From contig JADWOT020000001.1 of assembly GCA_036345935.2 (NCBI GenBank), positions 8,163,046-8,227,045 on the forward strand: DNA of 64,000 nucleotides, given 5' to 3'. Under the pieces are notes generated by a model. That model did not search any database. It saw only the letters and a program-made list of their open reading frames with translations, and was not told the origin of the DNA. Source of the stretch: Taenia hydatigena. Lineage: Eukaryota; Platyhelminthes; Cestoda; Cyclophyllidea; Taeniidae. Of the stretch, positions 47,996 through 59,984 are shown piece after piece; positions within the stretch are counted from its first letter, which is position 1, and each line of letters begins with the position of its first letter. Made by a program: the position numbers and the translations under genes.

Positions 47996-48493
47996 TTAAA
48001 TCACAGCGACATTAATAGACGAAATTGGATTCAAATGTGGCTGTAGAATAGACTGTGGAAGGAGCTGAGTACAAGCCATAATCACTGCTTGCTGCTGTGG
48101 GGAAATTTCATGATGCCGCAACAAATCTTCAACTGCTAGCACATTGGAGCACATCACGATCCGATTCGAGTGCCCGATCCTGTGTCCGATTGAGCACATG
48201 CGCGCCCTAATAGTGCCAACAGTGGAACCACTTGTATAACGAATAATCTTCGAGAGCGTAACAAATGGATGTTTAAGCGCAGTGAATAACACAAAAGTTC
48301 CGGTAGTTGCATTGAATTCCACTTCTGATGTGTAATTTCTAAAACGACTTTTGTTACGTCTGCGACCACACACTCTTCCACAATTACTTTTAAACTCGAA
48401 CATGAAGGTTCTTATGAGTCGCCCCTTACTTGGACGTGACCCCGCGTTCCCCGTTGCTTGTGCGATAGGCTCCAGAATCCGGCGAAGCACCAA
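47996..48493 (-). CDS. Unidentified ORF, 165 codons, longest outside the array
   Basis: This is the longest continuous reading frame not explained by the tandem repeat. The N-terminal third is basic (RVCGRRRNKSRFRNYTSEVE); the C-terminal third is Gln/Leu/Ile-rich (EISPQQQAVIMACTQLLPQS). There is no signal peptide, membrane span or recognised motif. One ORF of this length is not far from what chance allows in 64 kb at this base composition, so the call rests on length and composition only. Confidence 0.3.
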   Translation of the reverse strand: MVLRRILEPIAQATGNAGSRPSKGRLIRTFMFEFKSNCGRVCGRRRNKSRFRNYTSEVEFNATTGTFVLFTALKHPFVTLSKIIRYTSGSTVGTIRARMCSIGHRIGHSNRIVMCSNVLAVEDLLRHHEISPQQQAVIMACTQLLPQSILQPHLNPISSINVAVI

Positions 48494-48751
48494 ACTTATG
48501 TTGTGGATGATTTTGCAGAACTTTGTATCTTAGGATTAATTGCCTGGATTTTCAACTCCTCGTACGAGTGCCTTTGATTAGTGGCTGCTCCGACCTTACG
48601 ACGTGGTAACGATACGATCCTTGCTACTCTATTATACCGGTTATAATTTGTCTACGATATGCTGGCTACCCTTTGTCAAGTGTCTTTAGAGGTTTGATTA
48701 TTCACGGCTTACCAATGTCTCTTTGCCTATTACTTTTACGTTTAATGATAT

Positions 48752-49119
48752 TCAATTGCAGGAGGCCTGAAAATGCACCAGGTGATTCAGAGAGATATCG
48801 GCGATTCCCAACGGCACTTGTTGCGGCCACATTTTGGCGCCCACAAGGTCCTTACATCTGCCATACATCAACAATGATTTCCAATTTGCATAAAATTAAT
48901 GCGTACCAATTTCGCAACTCATTTTGTAACGATTCGTGCAATCGACGATACATTTGCAGATGCAAACTAAACAGCTGCATTCTACGAAATAAACTGCAAC
49001 GCGCTCGCACTCATTCATCTTCTGATGAGGCCGCCGACAGCACCATGTGCCTTTGGTTGCACATTAACCGGGAAGGAAGGGGAAAGGAGGGAAATTTTTT
49101 CTTCCATCGACCACACTAA
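48752..49119 (+). CDS. Weak plus-strand ORF with a possible splice acceptor
   Basis: A 148-codon ORF begins at 48673, but its first part is hydrophobic low-information sequence. From a good acceptor (TATTCAATTGCAG, ending about 48760) the frame reads RPENAPGDSERYRRFPTALV and then RPQGPYICHTSTM, which looks more protein-like. It fades into Cys-rich text of non-coding character. No domain is seen. Confidence 0.18.
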
Positions 49120-50223
49120 TTCTCAGCCTTCGAAAAGTGTCAAATTCTCACCAAGCTACTGCCAGGGCAAATGAGTAGGCTAGCAATCACGACTACGCTA
49201 ATCAAGGATCTGTGGTATGCAGCACTAAACCACATAAGAGGAGTGGATAGTGAAAAACAAAGTAGAATGCAGGATGGATGCAGTCACATTGGCTGCAACA
49301 GTGTTGGAAGTGAGTTTCTCCGTCAAGCCCATGTAGCTTGACCACAAAGTCGCATTTTGCTCCAATCAATGTAGTATCAAATGGGGGATGAAGAACCGGA
49401 GGCTAGTGCAAAGAGAGGACTTCAGCTTCCTCAACGGCATTAGGAGGTTATCACGCGATTACAACAAAACATATATGGGGAAAAGATAAGGTGATTACAT
49501 TGCGCAAGAAGTGACCTTGACGAAATGAAAATTCTTTCCGAGTAAGATGGCTGGACATTGTAGTACCAGACAGCTCGATAAATCATGCAGAGACACATTG
49601 AGAAGCGTCACATGTTGTTAGTTCAAAAGCTGACAAATCTTGACTAACTAATTTTCTTAGTGCTATTACTGGCACCCAGTTGAACTCGTCAAGATACAAT
49701 GCAGGCCATTAGAAGGCTCAGATTCCAAGCATTTTCCATCGTTTTAATTTCCATCCGAGTGTGCAAAGTCGCTTGCATTTGAACGTTCCTCGCCTAGGAT
49801 ACATTATGTGCCAGATCAAAGCCACTGATGAGAGTGTCTCCAAATCGGAGAGGAGGTTGTTCTCAGGTTTGAGATGAGTGCTCAATGCGCATGACATACA
49901 GACATCGCTGAGCATATAAGATTTCGTAGAAATGAAATGGCATTTCATCTCTAGGCACTAGATTTTGAGTGACGGACAAAGAAAACGGGATTGAGTTCGC
50001 CACCTCTGTGTAGTAAGGAGGTGAGTGTTTCGTGAAAAGAGTGAATTACAAGGATGATTGGCGGTAGTGCAGCGCAACCCGCAATAAAATGCAATGTATT
50101 CTACGTGCATTCTGAATACTCGTGAAATCGTGCAGGCGAAGCCGCTACAATAAAAATGACTTGATTTTCCCACCTACGTTCGTGCAAAGTACTTCACAAC
50201 TCAAATAATAACAGGCTTTACAA
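49120..50223. other. Nothing recognised
   Basis: Two short minus ORFs (76 and 71 codons) without motifs. Confidence 0.5.
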
Positions 50224-50523
50224 ATGAACTTTGTTACGTCAAACCTTTTTGATTGCATTGCTCTAAATTCGGCTTGGCAGGCTTATGAAGAGAGCATTGA
50301 AGTGCGAGTTAACCCAAATAAAACTCAACCACTATCCAAAAGCGTGTATTTGTCACAGCCGATCGGCAGCGAGATCGCTTCCTACTGGCTCATTCGATAT
50401 ACCGTGCATCCAATAAAGCACGCGTACGAGAAGTCGTTGGTCGGCTCTTCTGCATCCTTCAATATCGCAGAATTGCTCCCACTTCAAATGAAGGAAGACG
50501 ATCATCATGAAGAAGAGCATTGA
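50224..50523 (+). CDS. Unidentified ORF, 99 codons
   Basis: The translation has balanced composition with an acidic His/Glu-rich end (KEDDHHEEEH) and a middle segment SQPIGSEIASYWLIRYTVHP. Low Cys and Trp and the charged tail are unlike most chance ORFs here. No neighbour, splice pattern or domain supports a function. Confidence 0.28.
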   Translation: MNFVTSNLFDCIALNSAWQAYEESIEVRVNPNKTQPLSKSVYLSQPIGSEIASYWLIRYTVHPIKHAYEKSLVGSSASFNIAELLPLQMKEDDHHEEEH

Positions 50524-51087
50524 TGTCGGCTAGAGTGGTGGAGATGAAGCGTGAGGCAATCCCTGCAATGGAAGTAGTCAAAGCACATCCTTCACTGATG
50601 ACGCTACGTTGTGTTAAATAGATTGAATACTCTTGAATGTTTTAATATCTGAATATGTATTCATGTCGTAATGAAAAGTGAGACGATTGGAGAAAGGAAT
50701 GGGACTTACTCAAAAGATGTCGGTGGAGGATGAGGTAGGAAGAGGAGACAGAAACAAATTAATATTGGTTTTTAAAGAAGGTAAATGTGAGAGAAGCGAG
50801 ACGTTTTCATGTCACCAAAGTGGAAACACCAGGGTAAGGGGACGAATTGTAGGAGTACTTAATCCTCTCCTTTGGGGGAGTTGAATGCATGAAGCATAAA
50901 CAATAGGAAATAATGCAAGCTTTGGTGTTTGAGAGCATATAGTATGTAGTTGAAGCAAAGCATAGAAGAGGGGAGTAGACAAAAGATCGCTTCCTCTCCC
51001 TTTCATAGACGTTATTAGACCTAGTTCCTACGCGTATACATTGGTCCCTACTGCCAGTGAGAATGAAATAAAAGATTTTAATTTTAC

Positions 51088-51450
51088 GTGTCATTGGCTG
51101 TGATTAGTCGATTTGAAGTGACAAATTGGAGTGATAGGACGGAATCAAGTGCTAACGTGGATGCCGTCTCTGAGGATGAGGTACCAACGATGGATCAGAT
51201 AGCACTGCTCACTTTCTTCTTTTTGTATCTTATCCTAGTCTGTCATGGTCTAGCAGAGATGGCTAGTCTATTCTGCTCTGATCCAGTCCAATCTAGTCCG
51301 ATTTTATTAAGTCTAATCACGCGCACCTTGTTAAAGTGCTTCCAAAGTGAGGTGGGTGGATCGGCTGCTACTACTGCTGCCATCGATTTGGCGGTTGTTG
51401 ACGCATGTAAGGTGCATAAAAGTAAAAGTGGCATAGTAAGAGATGTGTAA
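51088..51450 (+). CDS. Unidentified ORF, 120 codons, one possible membrane segment
   Basis: The frame has an acidic N-terminal part (DAVSEDEVPTMDQ), a hydrophobic stretch IALLTFFFLYLILVCHGLA that could span a membrane, and an Ala-rich C-terminal part (GGSAATTAAIDLAVVDA). A 63-codon ORF on the opposite strand overlaps it. No homolog is recognised. Confidence 0.28.
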   Translation: MSLAVISRFEVTNWSDRTESSANVDAVSEDEVPTMDQIALLTFFFLYLILVCHGLAEMASLFCSDPVQSSPILLSLITRTLLKCFQSEVGGSAATTAAIDLAVVDACKVHKSKSGIVRDV

Positions 51451-52141
51451 GGTGTGAATTGATTAAAGGAATCGGGTACTTACTCCCAAAGAATGCAATG
51501 CAGCTAGCGAAAGGGTATTCCCAACTTTAGACCTAGACGAATCATTGCCTCGTACTCCGAGGGGACAATGGCTATGATTGCAATTATCCGGAGAATGCGA
51601 AGTAGCATGGTCGTTTAGCTGAAAGGGATGAATGAATAGATGAGTGATAAAAGAGGCAGGAATTCGAGAGGGTGAGGAGAGGGAGAAGGGCATTAGGAAA
51701 GGTGATCGTGGGATGTCTCTGCACAGTGTTGTGGTACTTCGTTATTTGTTTCTCCCTCCTAACTTACTGAGGAAAATATGAGTTAATATAGTACGACATA
51801 CTTAAAGAGATTAACTGTGGTTTTTCCCTTCCAAGTGATTTAAACTGGGATATCAGTTGTGATTACATTGAAATGATGCATGCAAATAAAGTGAGGGAGA
51901 AGGAGAAGAACACAACACAAGGGGAGAAGGAGGGATCGGTATAATAATTTACTGTTAATTTTTACGATAACTACCTGTTTTGGGCTCTTGGCACCCCTAG
52001 ACTGGCTGGGTGAGTAGTTGGGAGTGACGAGGTGATGGAGGGGAGGTGGCGAAAGTGGAGCAAAAAGAGGAGGCAAAAAGCGCGAGTGAAGCACTGACGA
52101 AAACTGGATGATAGGAACGACAATGGGAAGCAAGATGAATA

Positions 52142-52531
52142 TTAGAAGACGATGAAACGTGTAGAAGAGCATGTTTGACGGTTGGTTGTGCGATAGACCT
52201 CTTCACATCTAACACGTGCCTGATACGACCAAAGACACGTGTCGCGTCGTGCCCCACAGCGCCACCTAGTGTCGATTTTGGACATAATCTCTTGCAGGTG
52301 GTTTTGTGAGAATAGGCTCCAGTTGCCCATGTGATCCTTCACCTCGGCTGAATTTCGTGCATCATAGTAAATGTGAAAGAAGCGGAAGCGAATGAGAAGC
52401 ACCACTAATTCTTTGATAAAATACGCCACCTGTTCTAGATCGCTGGTCTCTGGCCTTTTCTTTTCCGATGCTGCTCTTGTGTCCGCCGTTCTTTGGGCAC
52501 TTGGAGGCTTCACTGTTTTACCACAAGGCAT
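52142..52531 (-). CDS. Unidentified ORF, 129 codons, possible first exon
   Basis: An ATG at 52531 is preceded by an in-frame stop. The first 80 or so residues look protein-like: a Lys/Arg/Ser-rich start (SEKKRPETSDLEQVAYFIKE), a hydrophobic stretch LVVLLIRFRFF, then NHLQEIMSKIDTRW. A donor-like ACTAG|GTGGCG follows the MSKID motif, and an internal GT-AG pair (CAG|GTGGCG to ATTCAG|CCGAGG) also exists. The true structure is therefore open. The last 40 residues look non-coding. No domain is assigned. Confidence 0.3.
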   Translation of the reverse strand: MPCGKTVKPPSAQRTADTRAASEKKRPETSDLEQVAYFIKELVVLLIRFRFFHIYYDARNSAEVKDHMGNWSLFSQNHLQEIMSKIDTRWRCGARRDTCLWSYQARVRCEEVYRTTNRQTCSSTRFIVF

Positions 52532-55009
52532 TCACCTAAATCCGAATGAAGGGAAACAGCAGTGGACAAATAAAGTATGTTGAGGGACGTATGAGTGTTG
52601 AAATGTTGACAAATGGAAGAAGCGTAGTCATTCAATCATCTTACCATGCCTGCAGTCACTTTACATGTCTGAGAGGAAACAACTTTTGGTAAAACACACT
52701 GGCGGAAGCGCACCATGAACGTCATCGGCATTACCGATGGTACAACCATTCGGTGGTTTTTCGTTGGAGTCGACTGTCTAAAATGTGGGACTAGAGATCG
52801 ATCATTTGTGAGTCTTGAGCATACGAGAGAAGACGGTGTTGTTGGGGCATTGTATGAGGGAGGAAATGAGCATTGCCTTTTACTTAATCAATAGACACTA
52901 CACTTGACTAGGCAGGAGATGTCAACTAGCAAGCAGTATGTCAGTTCTATTTGCAGAGTGGTGTAGTATAGAGTTACCTCAGCTCAGCGCAACGTTATTC
53001 AACGTATCGAGGCATAACGTGGTGTAGGGAAGATGAGGAGAGACAAGGCAAAATGAGGGTCTGCTTCTATCATCAGTTTAGGGTGTCACTGACGTGCAGC
53101 ATAGCCGTTTTGCTATTGTGCAACCAACGAGAGGACTGACACACACTCGCTCACTATTTTCGTAAACGAACACGTGAACATTACTACACCATGCTAGTCT
53201 GCTTCAATCCACTTTTATCCATCTCATAACGCTTCATTCGAATGTTATACATCACCAGTCTCAATCACTTTCATCACCAGAAAGAACGACAACAAACACA
53301 GCAATGTAATGCCATACGCTGATCCCTCACTGCCTCTTCACTTTGTGTTACTATCTGTTCAGCTAAATACACTTCTTGCTACGTCAAAAAATCCGTTGAA
53401 GCCCAGACATCATATGCGTTTTCGAAGTTCTGATAACACCTCAAACACTGGGAATTAGTACCAAAATCATCACACTGTCAATTCTTGTGTCAAATTTTGG
53501 TACTTCAACTCCCAAATATGGTAGAACACAAAACAGAGATGATACATAGGCTGCTTGCATTCATTTACATTCACAACTTTCATGCAAGTGCTTGAAACTC
53601 CTAGGGGATGAGAATATGGCCATAATCATAATGGAAGTCATTTTAAGCAAAAGCCGATGAAGAGCTAAATTTCAACAATCACTAGCCAGTTAGACTTCCG
53701 ACGGTGATTCCTTGCCCATGTGGCCCCATTGTTGCGGCTGCACCTGCAAGCATGCATCAAATTGGACACAGGAGTAGGCACAGGAAGCATATCCCGATGC
53801 GTTGTAATGTATCAGACACTAGGAATTCATGACGATGTCATGCGACGTCACGTCTGCAACTGAAAGTGATCGCACGGCCCACACACCGTTGCACAATAAC
53901 GCCAGCTGACGCTGTTAGAGAGTTCACAGTGAAACCATTTGAGTAGTGTCCAAGTGCTGGAATTCCAAATCAACAAATTATAAGATCGAAATGTGTTTGC
54001 ACTCACTAATTCACCAAGAATCATCCAAACTTAGTTTTGGTTGTGCCCGCAACTCCAGTCAAGCGCGCTTTCTTAATTGGCGGTGCGATGCCATGCTGTT
54101 TGGCTGTCACGTGAAACTAAACAATCACGCAGCCTAATTAGAGGCTGTCAATCATATCTCGTGACTTGACAAAACACGCAGTCACTCCCGACTTTGCTAA
54201 CCATTACTTACTGACTGATTGCAGGTTTACAGGACAAGGTGTCAGATGGCATTACAACATTGTCCTGGCAACTATACCTCTGTCTACATACTCACATCAG
54301 CATGTCACGCATTGTGCCCAGCGTTTTGCACAAGCATACAATCAGTTCTAGTCGAGTAAAAGAAGACGGCCATACAGACAGACGTGTAGCCAGGTAAGCG
54401 CAAAGGTAATTGGGGCAGAATGAAGGGAGAACGCTAAAATGCAATTATTTCATGGTGAAAGTGCCCATCTTTCCCTCGTGGAATGTGAGTGTGGATTTGG
54501 CCCATGCATTAGTAGAGCGTGTGTGATACTAAGTCAGACGCCTTGGGTCCACAAGGTGGGAGTAGATTAAAGCGTCAAATAGGCAGCGCAGAATCCTGTA
54601 CCCAATGTTAACGCAATGAGAGGAAGAGTATAAGGGGCATATGAGCTTAACCATGTGGTTTCGTTAAAATTTTAATCTGCTATACATGGATTGCCTCTTC
54701 CTTTACAGCCAGCAAAATCTTCACTATCCTTACCAACATCACCTCATTTCCCTCCCATTTTCTTTAAGGGGAACGGATAATATTCCTTTATTTAAAGCCA
54801 ATGGATTGGTATGGAACTGAAGGCCATAGAGGTGCAGACAAACGACTTCGCTCACACACGCCGCTTGGGTGCGCAGCGCATGCAAGGAGCCAGTAGGAAA
54901 CATCCTCGTAGCTGATTGGCTTACTGAAAGGCATATGCCGCGACGGTACATGGATCGGGTTGGTTTACTTGCACCATTTATTTCACTTCAATATTCTGTC
55001 GTGCCGTTG
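52532..55009. other. Gene-poor stretch before the kinase pseudogene
   Basis: Short ORFs only. No kinase-like sequence was found upstream of about 55010, so an N-terminal extension of the kinase, if any, is absent or unrecognisable. Confidence 0.5.
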
Positions 55010-56200
55010 TTGGACCGATGCGATCACCACGATTCGACGTGACAAGGTTTGTTTCTCAAGGCACTCATTCCATGGTTTATGAAGCACTTCTTACTCAATA
55101 AAGTGACAAAGCCACGTCATAAGCAATTAAACGCATTTTCGTGCAAATTTCTCAGCCCTCATGTGTGCATCCTCGTGCGGCTTGTACTGCTCCACAACCA
55201 GTCAACTTTTCTTTCCGTACTCCTCTGTAGTCCGCGAATTCACGGATCACCCACCTTCGTTCTGTGCAAAGGTAGTGGTCTCGATCTCTTTACTCTCGCC
55301 TGCCATGTTGACGACGTGCCTAAAGGTGATGCGTAATTTTGCGCTTGTGAAATTATTTGTGGTCTGCAATGTCTTCATGCCATGAGCATTGTGCACAGGG
55401 ACCTCAAACGCGAGAACGAACTCCTCTCAGACTCGGGTCATATTCCCATCGCTGAGTATGATCGGTCATATGCCATGCCAGAGAATGAGAGTCCCCCAGA
55501 AGCTCACGACTTTTGCACATCTCTCCATTTCATGGCACGTAAAACTAGCCAATAGGATGGCAATTACAACAAATGCACATTCGTGGAGTCTAACTCTTCC
55601 GATTGCCTACATTTTGTTAGGACCTGTGCATCCCGATGCTAGTGAAGGGATCGATGTAATGCGGTGGACGAGATCAGGTCGCTATAGCATAAGGGAGGTA
55701 AAAAGCTCTCAAAGTCACCGCAAGCTTTGTTCCAGTCCTGCCTCATACACAATCAAAAGGAGTGTCCAGACATCGCAAAAGTCAGGGATCTGCACTTTTA
55801 TGCCACTGTCGATTGGGACGAAGTAGCTTCTGGCACGTTGCAATCACCTTGCCTTTCCTCACAGCTAACATCTCAGGTCGCATTAAGTGACTTCGTGGAC
55901 GATCGACGTGATCCTTTGCTTCTCGAGGCTGCGTACTGCAAGGAAACACCGGTAGTGGATCTCAGTCCCCATTACGCACTTGACGGAGATGGTGTTCCTC
56001 AGGAGGAGACAGTGCCACTTGATTGAGAAGAGCTAGCAAAAGTCGGTTTGATGCCTAACAAGATCGAGGAGCCTATGGCAAACTTCGATTTCACGGGTCT
56101 TCTTCTTCGAATCCATGACGATGGCAATCACGTGGTTGAGTTGTCCAACCACCTTGAGGAGAGTAGGTGGAGCTTTGCTCACATCACTTTCTTTGGATGA
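55010..56200 (+). pseudogene. AGC-type Ser/Thr protein kinase, intronless pseudogene
   Basis: Kinase subdomains appear in order in three shifting frames. 55048-55155 holds the glycine-rich loop (QGTHSMVYEALL) and the ATP-lysine motif AIKRI, with TAA codons at 55099 and 55120. The next frame has GLDLFTLACHVDDVPKGDA, a TAA at 55334, then FCACEIICGLQCLHA and the catalytic loop HRDLKRENELLSDSGHI (from 55394), followed by EYD where DFG is expected. A third frame has SWSLTLPIAYILLG (subdomain IX, about 55588). From about 55727 the second frame resumes with LFQSCLIHNQKECPDIAKV and HFYATVDWDEVASGTL, typical of the end of an AGC catalytic domain, then a tail with a TGA at 56024 and a last stop at 56198. 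The spacing fits a continuous kinase domain with no introns, so a reverse-transcribed copy is likely. Subfamily is not resolved. Confidence 0.88.
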
Positions 56201-58009
56201 TTGGAAAGCATCCTCCCACAGACGGTTCCCATGTTAAAAATGGTGACCCTTCTCAATGCCACTGTTTTCAGTATTTGTGGATGGATCCACTAACTGCAGC
56301 CTATTTGTGCACTGATTATTTTACGCAAACACAGTTCCCTTAATAATGCCTTTTGTATTCGCCAACATGCTTTACATACGACTTTCAGCCTCTGGAGGAG
56401 TCTAATGAGCCATGTCGTCGACGTTGAGCATAATCGAATGGGTATGACTGTGCCTATACTTTATCTAGGTGTCAAAATGCAGGATTTAGACGCAAGTACA
56501 TGATGCACGCGTGCTGAAATGCACTTTGTGAATGCCGCTGTAGCTCTTCGAGAGTCGTCCGAGGGTAAAAGTTGACATGATACCTGATCAAAGTAAAAAT
56601 GTTTGGCGTGTGGAAAGGATTGGAGCTACTGACGTGACTTAGAGGCCAATTAACCCAACGAAGGTACAATGACCATCTAGGCGATCGTGGGTGAGATTGA
56701 GAGCTGAACAGACAACACACGCACCAATTTTTATGTTGAGTATTTTTATTACTGCTAAATCATAGTGTTATAATATTTGGTCTAAACGAAAGAAAACTAG
56801 GCGTACTCCCCATTCCTTACAGGAAACACCTCTACAATTCATGCCAAAAGCGTCTCAGATATTCCGCACGTTATTCATATAGACAACATTTGCAGGGATA
56901 TATTCGTTCTCCTCCCCATCCCTGAGCTTATGCCTAGAACAGGAAGGTTGACCGTTCTGAGACGCCGTCATTTTTGATGCAAAGCGGTAGATCAGTAGCG
57001 TATTAGTAGAAGATAATATGGCGGCCTATATCTGCATCGAGAGATTCCTGTTGCGATCCTACCTATCTTCCTAAAGATATGCTTAAATAAACATAAATAC
57101 TACATGATTATACCACTTCCGACTAGTGTGATTAAAGAAAAATTGTAAGTAGATGAAAAATTGCACATCGATCGATAAGCAGTAGCAAACAGTCTAGCAA
57201 AGGACTAACTATTAACTAGTCTGGATGATAAAAAATCATTTGGACCAAAATTGCGTTTAAAGTCTCCCAAAAATGACTTACAAAAATTGCACTTGTCAAA
57301 AATTTTGCTTAGTGTTGCAAAATAATTAGGACTAAATTTTTTACATTTGGATTCTTACAACCAACAACAACATTTGTCATACTCATTTTCTTTCTTTCAT
57401 ATCCAGTACCCTTTTAAAGTGCTCAGCGGCATATATGAAATGGTGGGCTTTGGTGTAGTCGTTGCTATGGTTCGCGATTTGCTCTGAGGAGTTCAGGTAT
57501 GCTAGCGTCGGTTTTGGAAGCTTTTATGCATGCGCATAAGTGAACCTATATTACTCACATGAAATCGTGGCTATCGACTTTTGAGGCTTGCTGCATTCAT
57601 GGTTTGTGTAATGCTCGTAGTGAAATACTCGAATTCGAGTAACTTACTTGGTTAAATGCCAATGTGAACTACGTCTATTTACCTTACGCACATTTTAAAC
57701 CGGGGCCTTGTCTAGAGATTTCGGCTGCTTTAAGTCTATATCAAATTATGCCGAAAGGCGGGGGGTCGAATTCCCCAATCATTTGTGGGCAAGAGTCTGT
57801 ATATCGAATCACTGGGCATGGCATTTGAGGGTGCTTTATAGTTTGAGGATAATAATTGGGGTTTTTTATGTGGAGGTTTGATTTCTTCCTGGGTGAATGA
57901 AATGCCACAAGCAACAGCGTGTCAATGCTGTAACAAAAGTGTCTATGCTGGTTGGAGATCTAGGATGGTTTCCGCATATGGACATAATTTTTTGCTTCCA
58001 AAGAAGGAT
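56201..58009. other. AT-rich spacer between kinase pseudogene and array
   Basis: AT-rich with one 82-codon minus ORF (56720-56472). A palindrome-like GGGGTCGAATTCCCC occurs near 57765. No gene is seen. Confidence 0.5.
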
Positions 58010-58639
58010 CATCACATTCTGGTATTGTCGACAGGAGACGGCGATTTTCGCTCTCTTTGAAGTGAATTTTGTAGCATTGACCGACATGAGACGCGAAATT
58101 TTGCACCTTTCAACTGAATATTGTAGCTTGGTTTACCAAAGATGGCGAATTTTGCTCCCTTCCAGCAAAATCCTTTTCTATTATCGACACGAAGTAGTGA
58201 GATTTGCTCCCTTTGAATGGAATGTTGTATTATTAAAAGACATGAGGCGGCGAATTATGCTTCCTTTGAAAATAATTTCGTGGTATTAATCAATAAAAAA
58301 ACGAAGGATTTTACTCCGTTTTAATGCAATTTTGTAGTAGGGATCGACGTGAGTTGACAAATCGCGCTCTGTCTGAATGCAATTCTATGGCGATTATCGT
58401 CATTAAAGAGGCGAAATTTGCACTTGGAGAGTAAAATTTTTAAGGATTTATTGACATAGAATTTTCTAATATTGATCAAAATAAGATGGCGAATTTTGCT
58501 CTCGTTGAATAAAATGTTGTAGTATTCATTGACCTAGGACGACGAAATTTGCTCTCTTTGAATGGAATTTTGTAGTATTTATTGACCTGAGAAGGCGATA
58601 TTTGCTTTTTTGACTGGAATTTTATCCTATTGATCGACA
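58010..58639. repeat. Diverged left flank of the 53-bp array
   Basis: The same period is still visible through degenerate landmarks such as GGCGATTTTCGCTCTC and GAATTTTGTAGTATT, but units differ by many substitutions and small indels. Minus-strand reading frames are interrupted here. Decayed edges around a homogeneous centre are the usual profile of an old tandem array. Confidence 0.85.
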
Positions 58640-58974
58640 TAAGATGGCAAATTCCGCTCTCTCTGAATGCAATTTTGTGGTATTGATCGACACGAGATGG
58701 CGAATTTCGCTCTCTCAGGTTACAATTTTGTGGTGTTCATCGACACGAGATGGAGAATTTAGCTCTATCTGAATGCAATTTTGTGGTATTGATAGACAAG
58801 AGATGGCGAATTTAGCTCTCTCTGAATGCAATTTTGTGGTATTGATCGACACGAGATGGTGAATTTTGCTCTATCTTAATGCAAATTTGTGGTATTGATC
58901 GACACGAGATGGCGAATTTTGCTCTATCTTAATGCAAATTTGTGGTATTGATCGAGAAGAGATGGTGAATTTAG

Positions 58975-59300
58975 CTCTTTCTGAATGCAATTTTGTGGTG
59001 TTGATCGACACGAGATGGAGAGTTTTGCTCTCTCTGAATGCAGTTTTGTGGTATTGATCGACACGAGATGGCGAATTTAGCTCTATCTGAATGCAATTTT
59101 GTGGTATTGATGGACGAGAGATGGCGAATTTCGCTCTCTCAGATTACAATTTTGTGGTGTTGATCGGCACGAGATGGAGAGTTTCGCTCTCTCTGAATAC
59201 AATTTTGTGGTATTGATCGACACGAGATTGCGAATTTCTCTCTCTCTGAATGCAATTTTGTGGTATTGATGGACGAGAGATGGCGAATTTCGCTCTCTCA
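58975..59300. repeat. Higher-order repeat, first copy (689-bp offset)
   Basis: A run of variant units, including the unusual TGGACGAGAGATGG and CTCTCAGATTACAATTTTG forms and a CACGAGATTGCGAATT form, occurs in the same order 689 bp (13 x 53) downstream. By eye the stretch from about 59103 matches the second copy base for base up to the N at 59984. Confidence 0.8.
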
Positions 59301-59663
59301 GATTACAATTTTGTGGTGTTGATCGGCACGAGATGGAGAGTTTCGCTCTCTCTGAATGCAATTTTGTGGTGTTGATCAACACGAGATGGAGAGTTTCGCT
59401 CTCTCAGATTACAATTTTGTGGAAATTATCGACATTAGATGTCGTATTTTGCTCTATCTGAATGCAATTTTGTGGTATTGATCGACATGAGATGGCAAAT
59501 TTCGCTCTCTGTGAATGCAGTTTTGTGGTATTGATCGACACGAGATGGCGAATTTCGCTCTCTCTGAATGCAAATTTTTAGTATTTATCGACATTGGGCG
59601 GCGAACTTGGATCTCTCTGAATGCAATTTTGTGGTATTGATGGACGATAGATGGCGAATTTCG

Positions 59664-59983
59664 CTCTCTCTGAATGCAATTTTGTGGTGTTGATCGACTC
59701 GAGATGGAGAGTTTTGCTCTCTCTGAATGCAGTGTTGTGGTATTGATCGACACGAGATGGCGAATTTAGCTCTATCTGAATGCAATTTTGTGGTATTGAT
59801 GGACGAGAGATGGCGAATTTCGCTCTCTCAGATTACAATTTTGTGGTGTTGATCGGCACGAGATGGAGAGTTTCGCTCTCTCTGAATACAATTTTGTGGT
59901 ATTGATCGACACGAGATTGCGAATTTCTCTCTCTCTGAATGCAATTTTGTGGTATTGATGGACGAGAGATGGCGAATTTCGCT
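59664..59983. repeat. Higher-order repeat, second copy, ending at an N
   Basis: This repeats the 58975-59300 variant order. A few differences appear at its left end (GATCGACTCGAG for GATCGACACGAG, and GCAGTGTTG for GCAGTTTTG). It stops abruptly at the single N (59984), so it could be a real 13-unit duplication or unresolved overlap of two assembly pieces. Confidence 0.75.
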
Positions 59984-59984
59984 N
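59984..59984. other. Single undetermined base inside the tandem array
   Basis: One N breaks a unit in mid-motif: GCGAATTTCGCT is followed by N and then GTAGTGATCGACACG, so part of a unit is missing. This is a likely join or collapse point, and the true array length is uncertain. Confidence 0.95.

Noticed and set aside
57755..57785. tRNA T-arm-like GGGGTCGAATTCCCC
   Set aside because: It is a short palindrome with no tRNA scaffold upstream.
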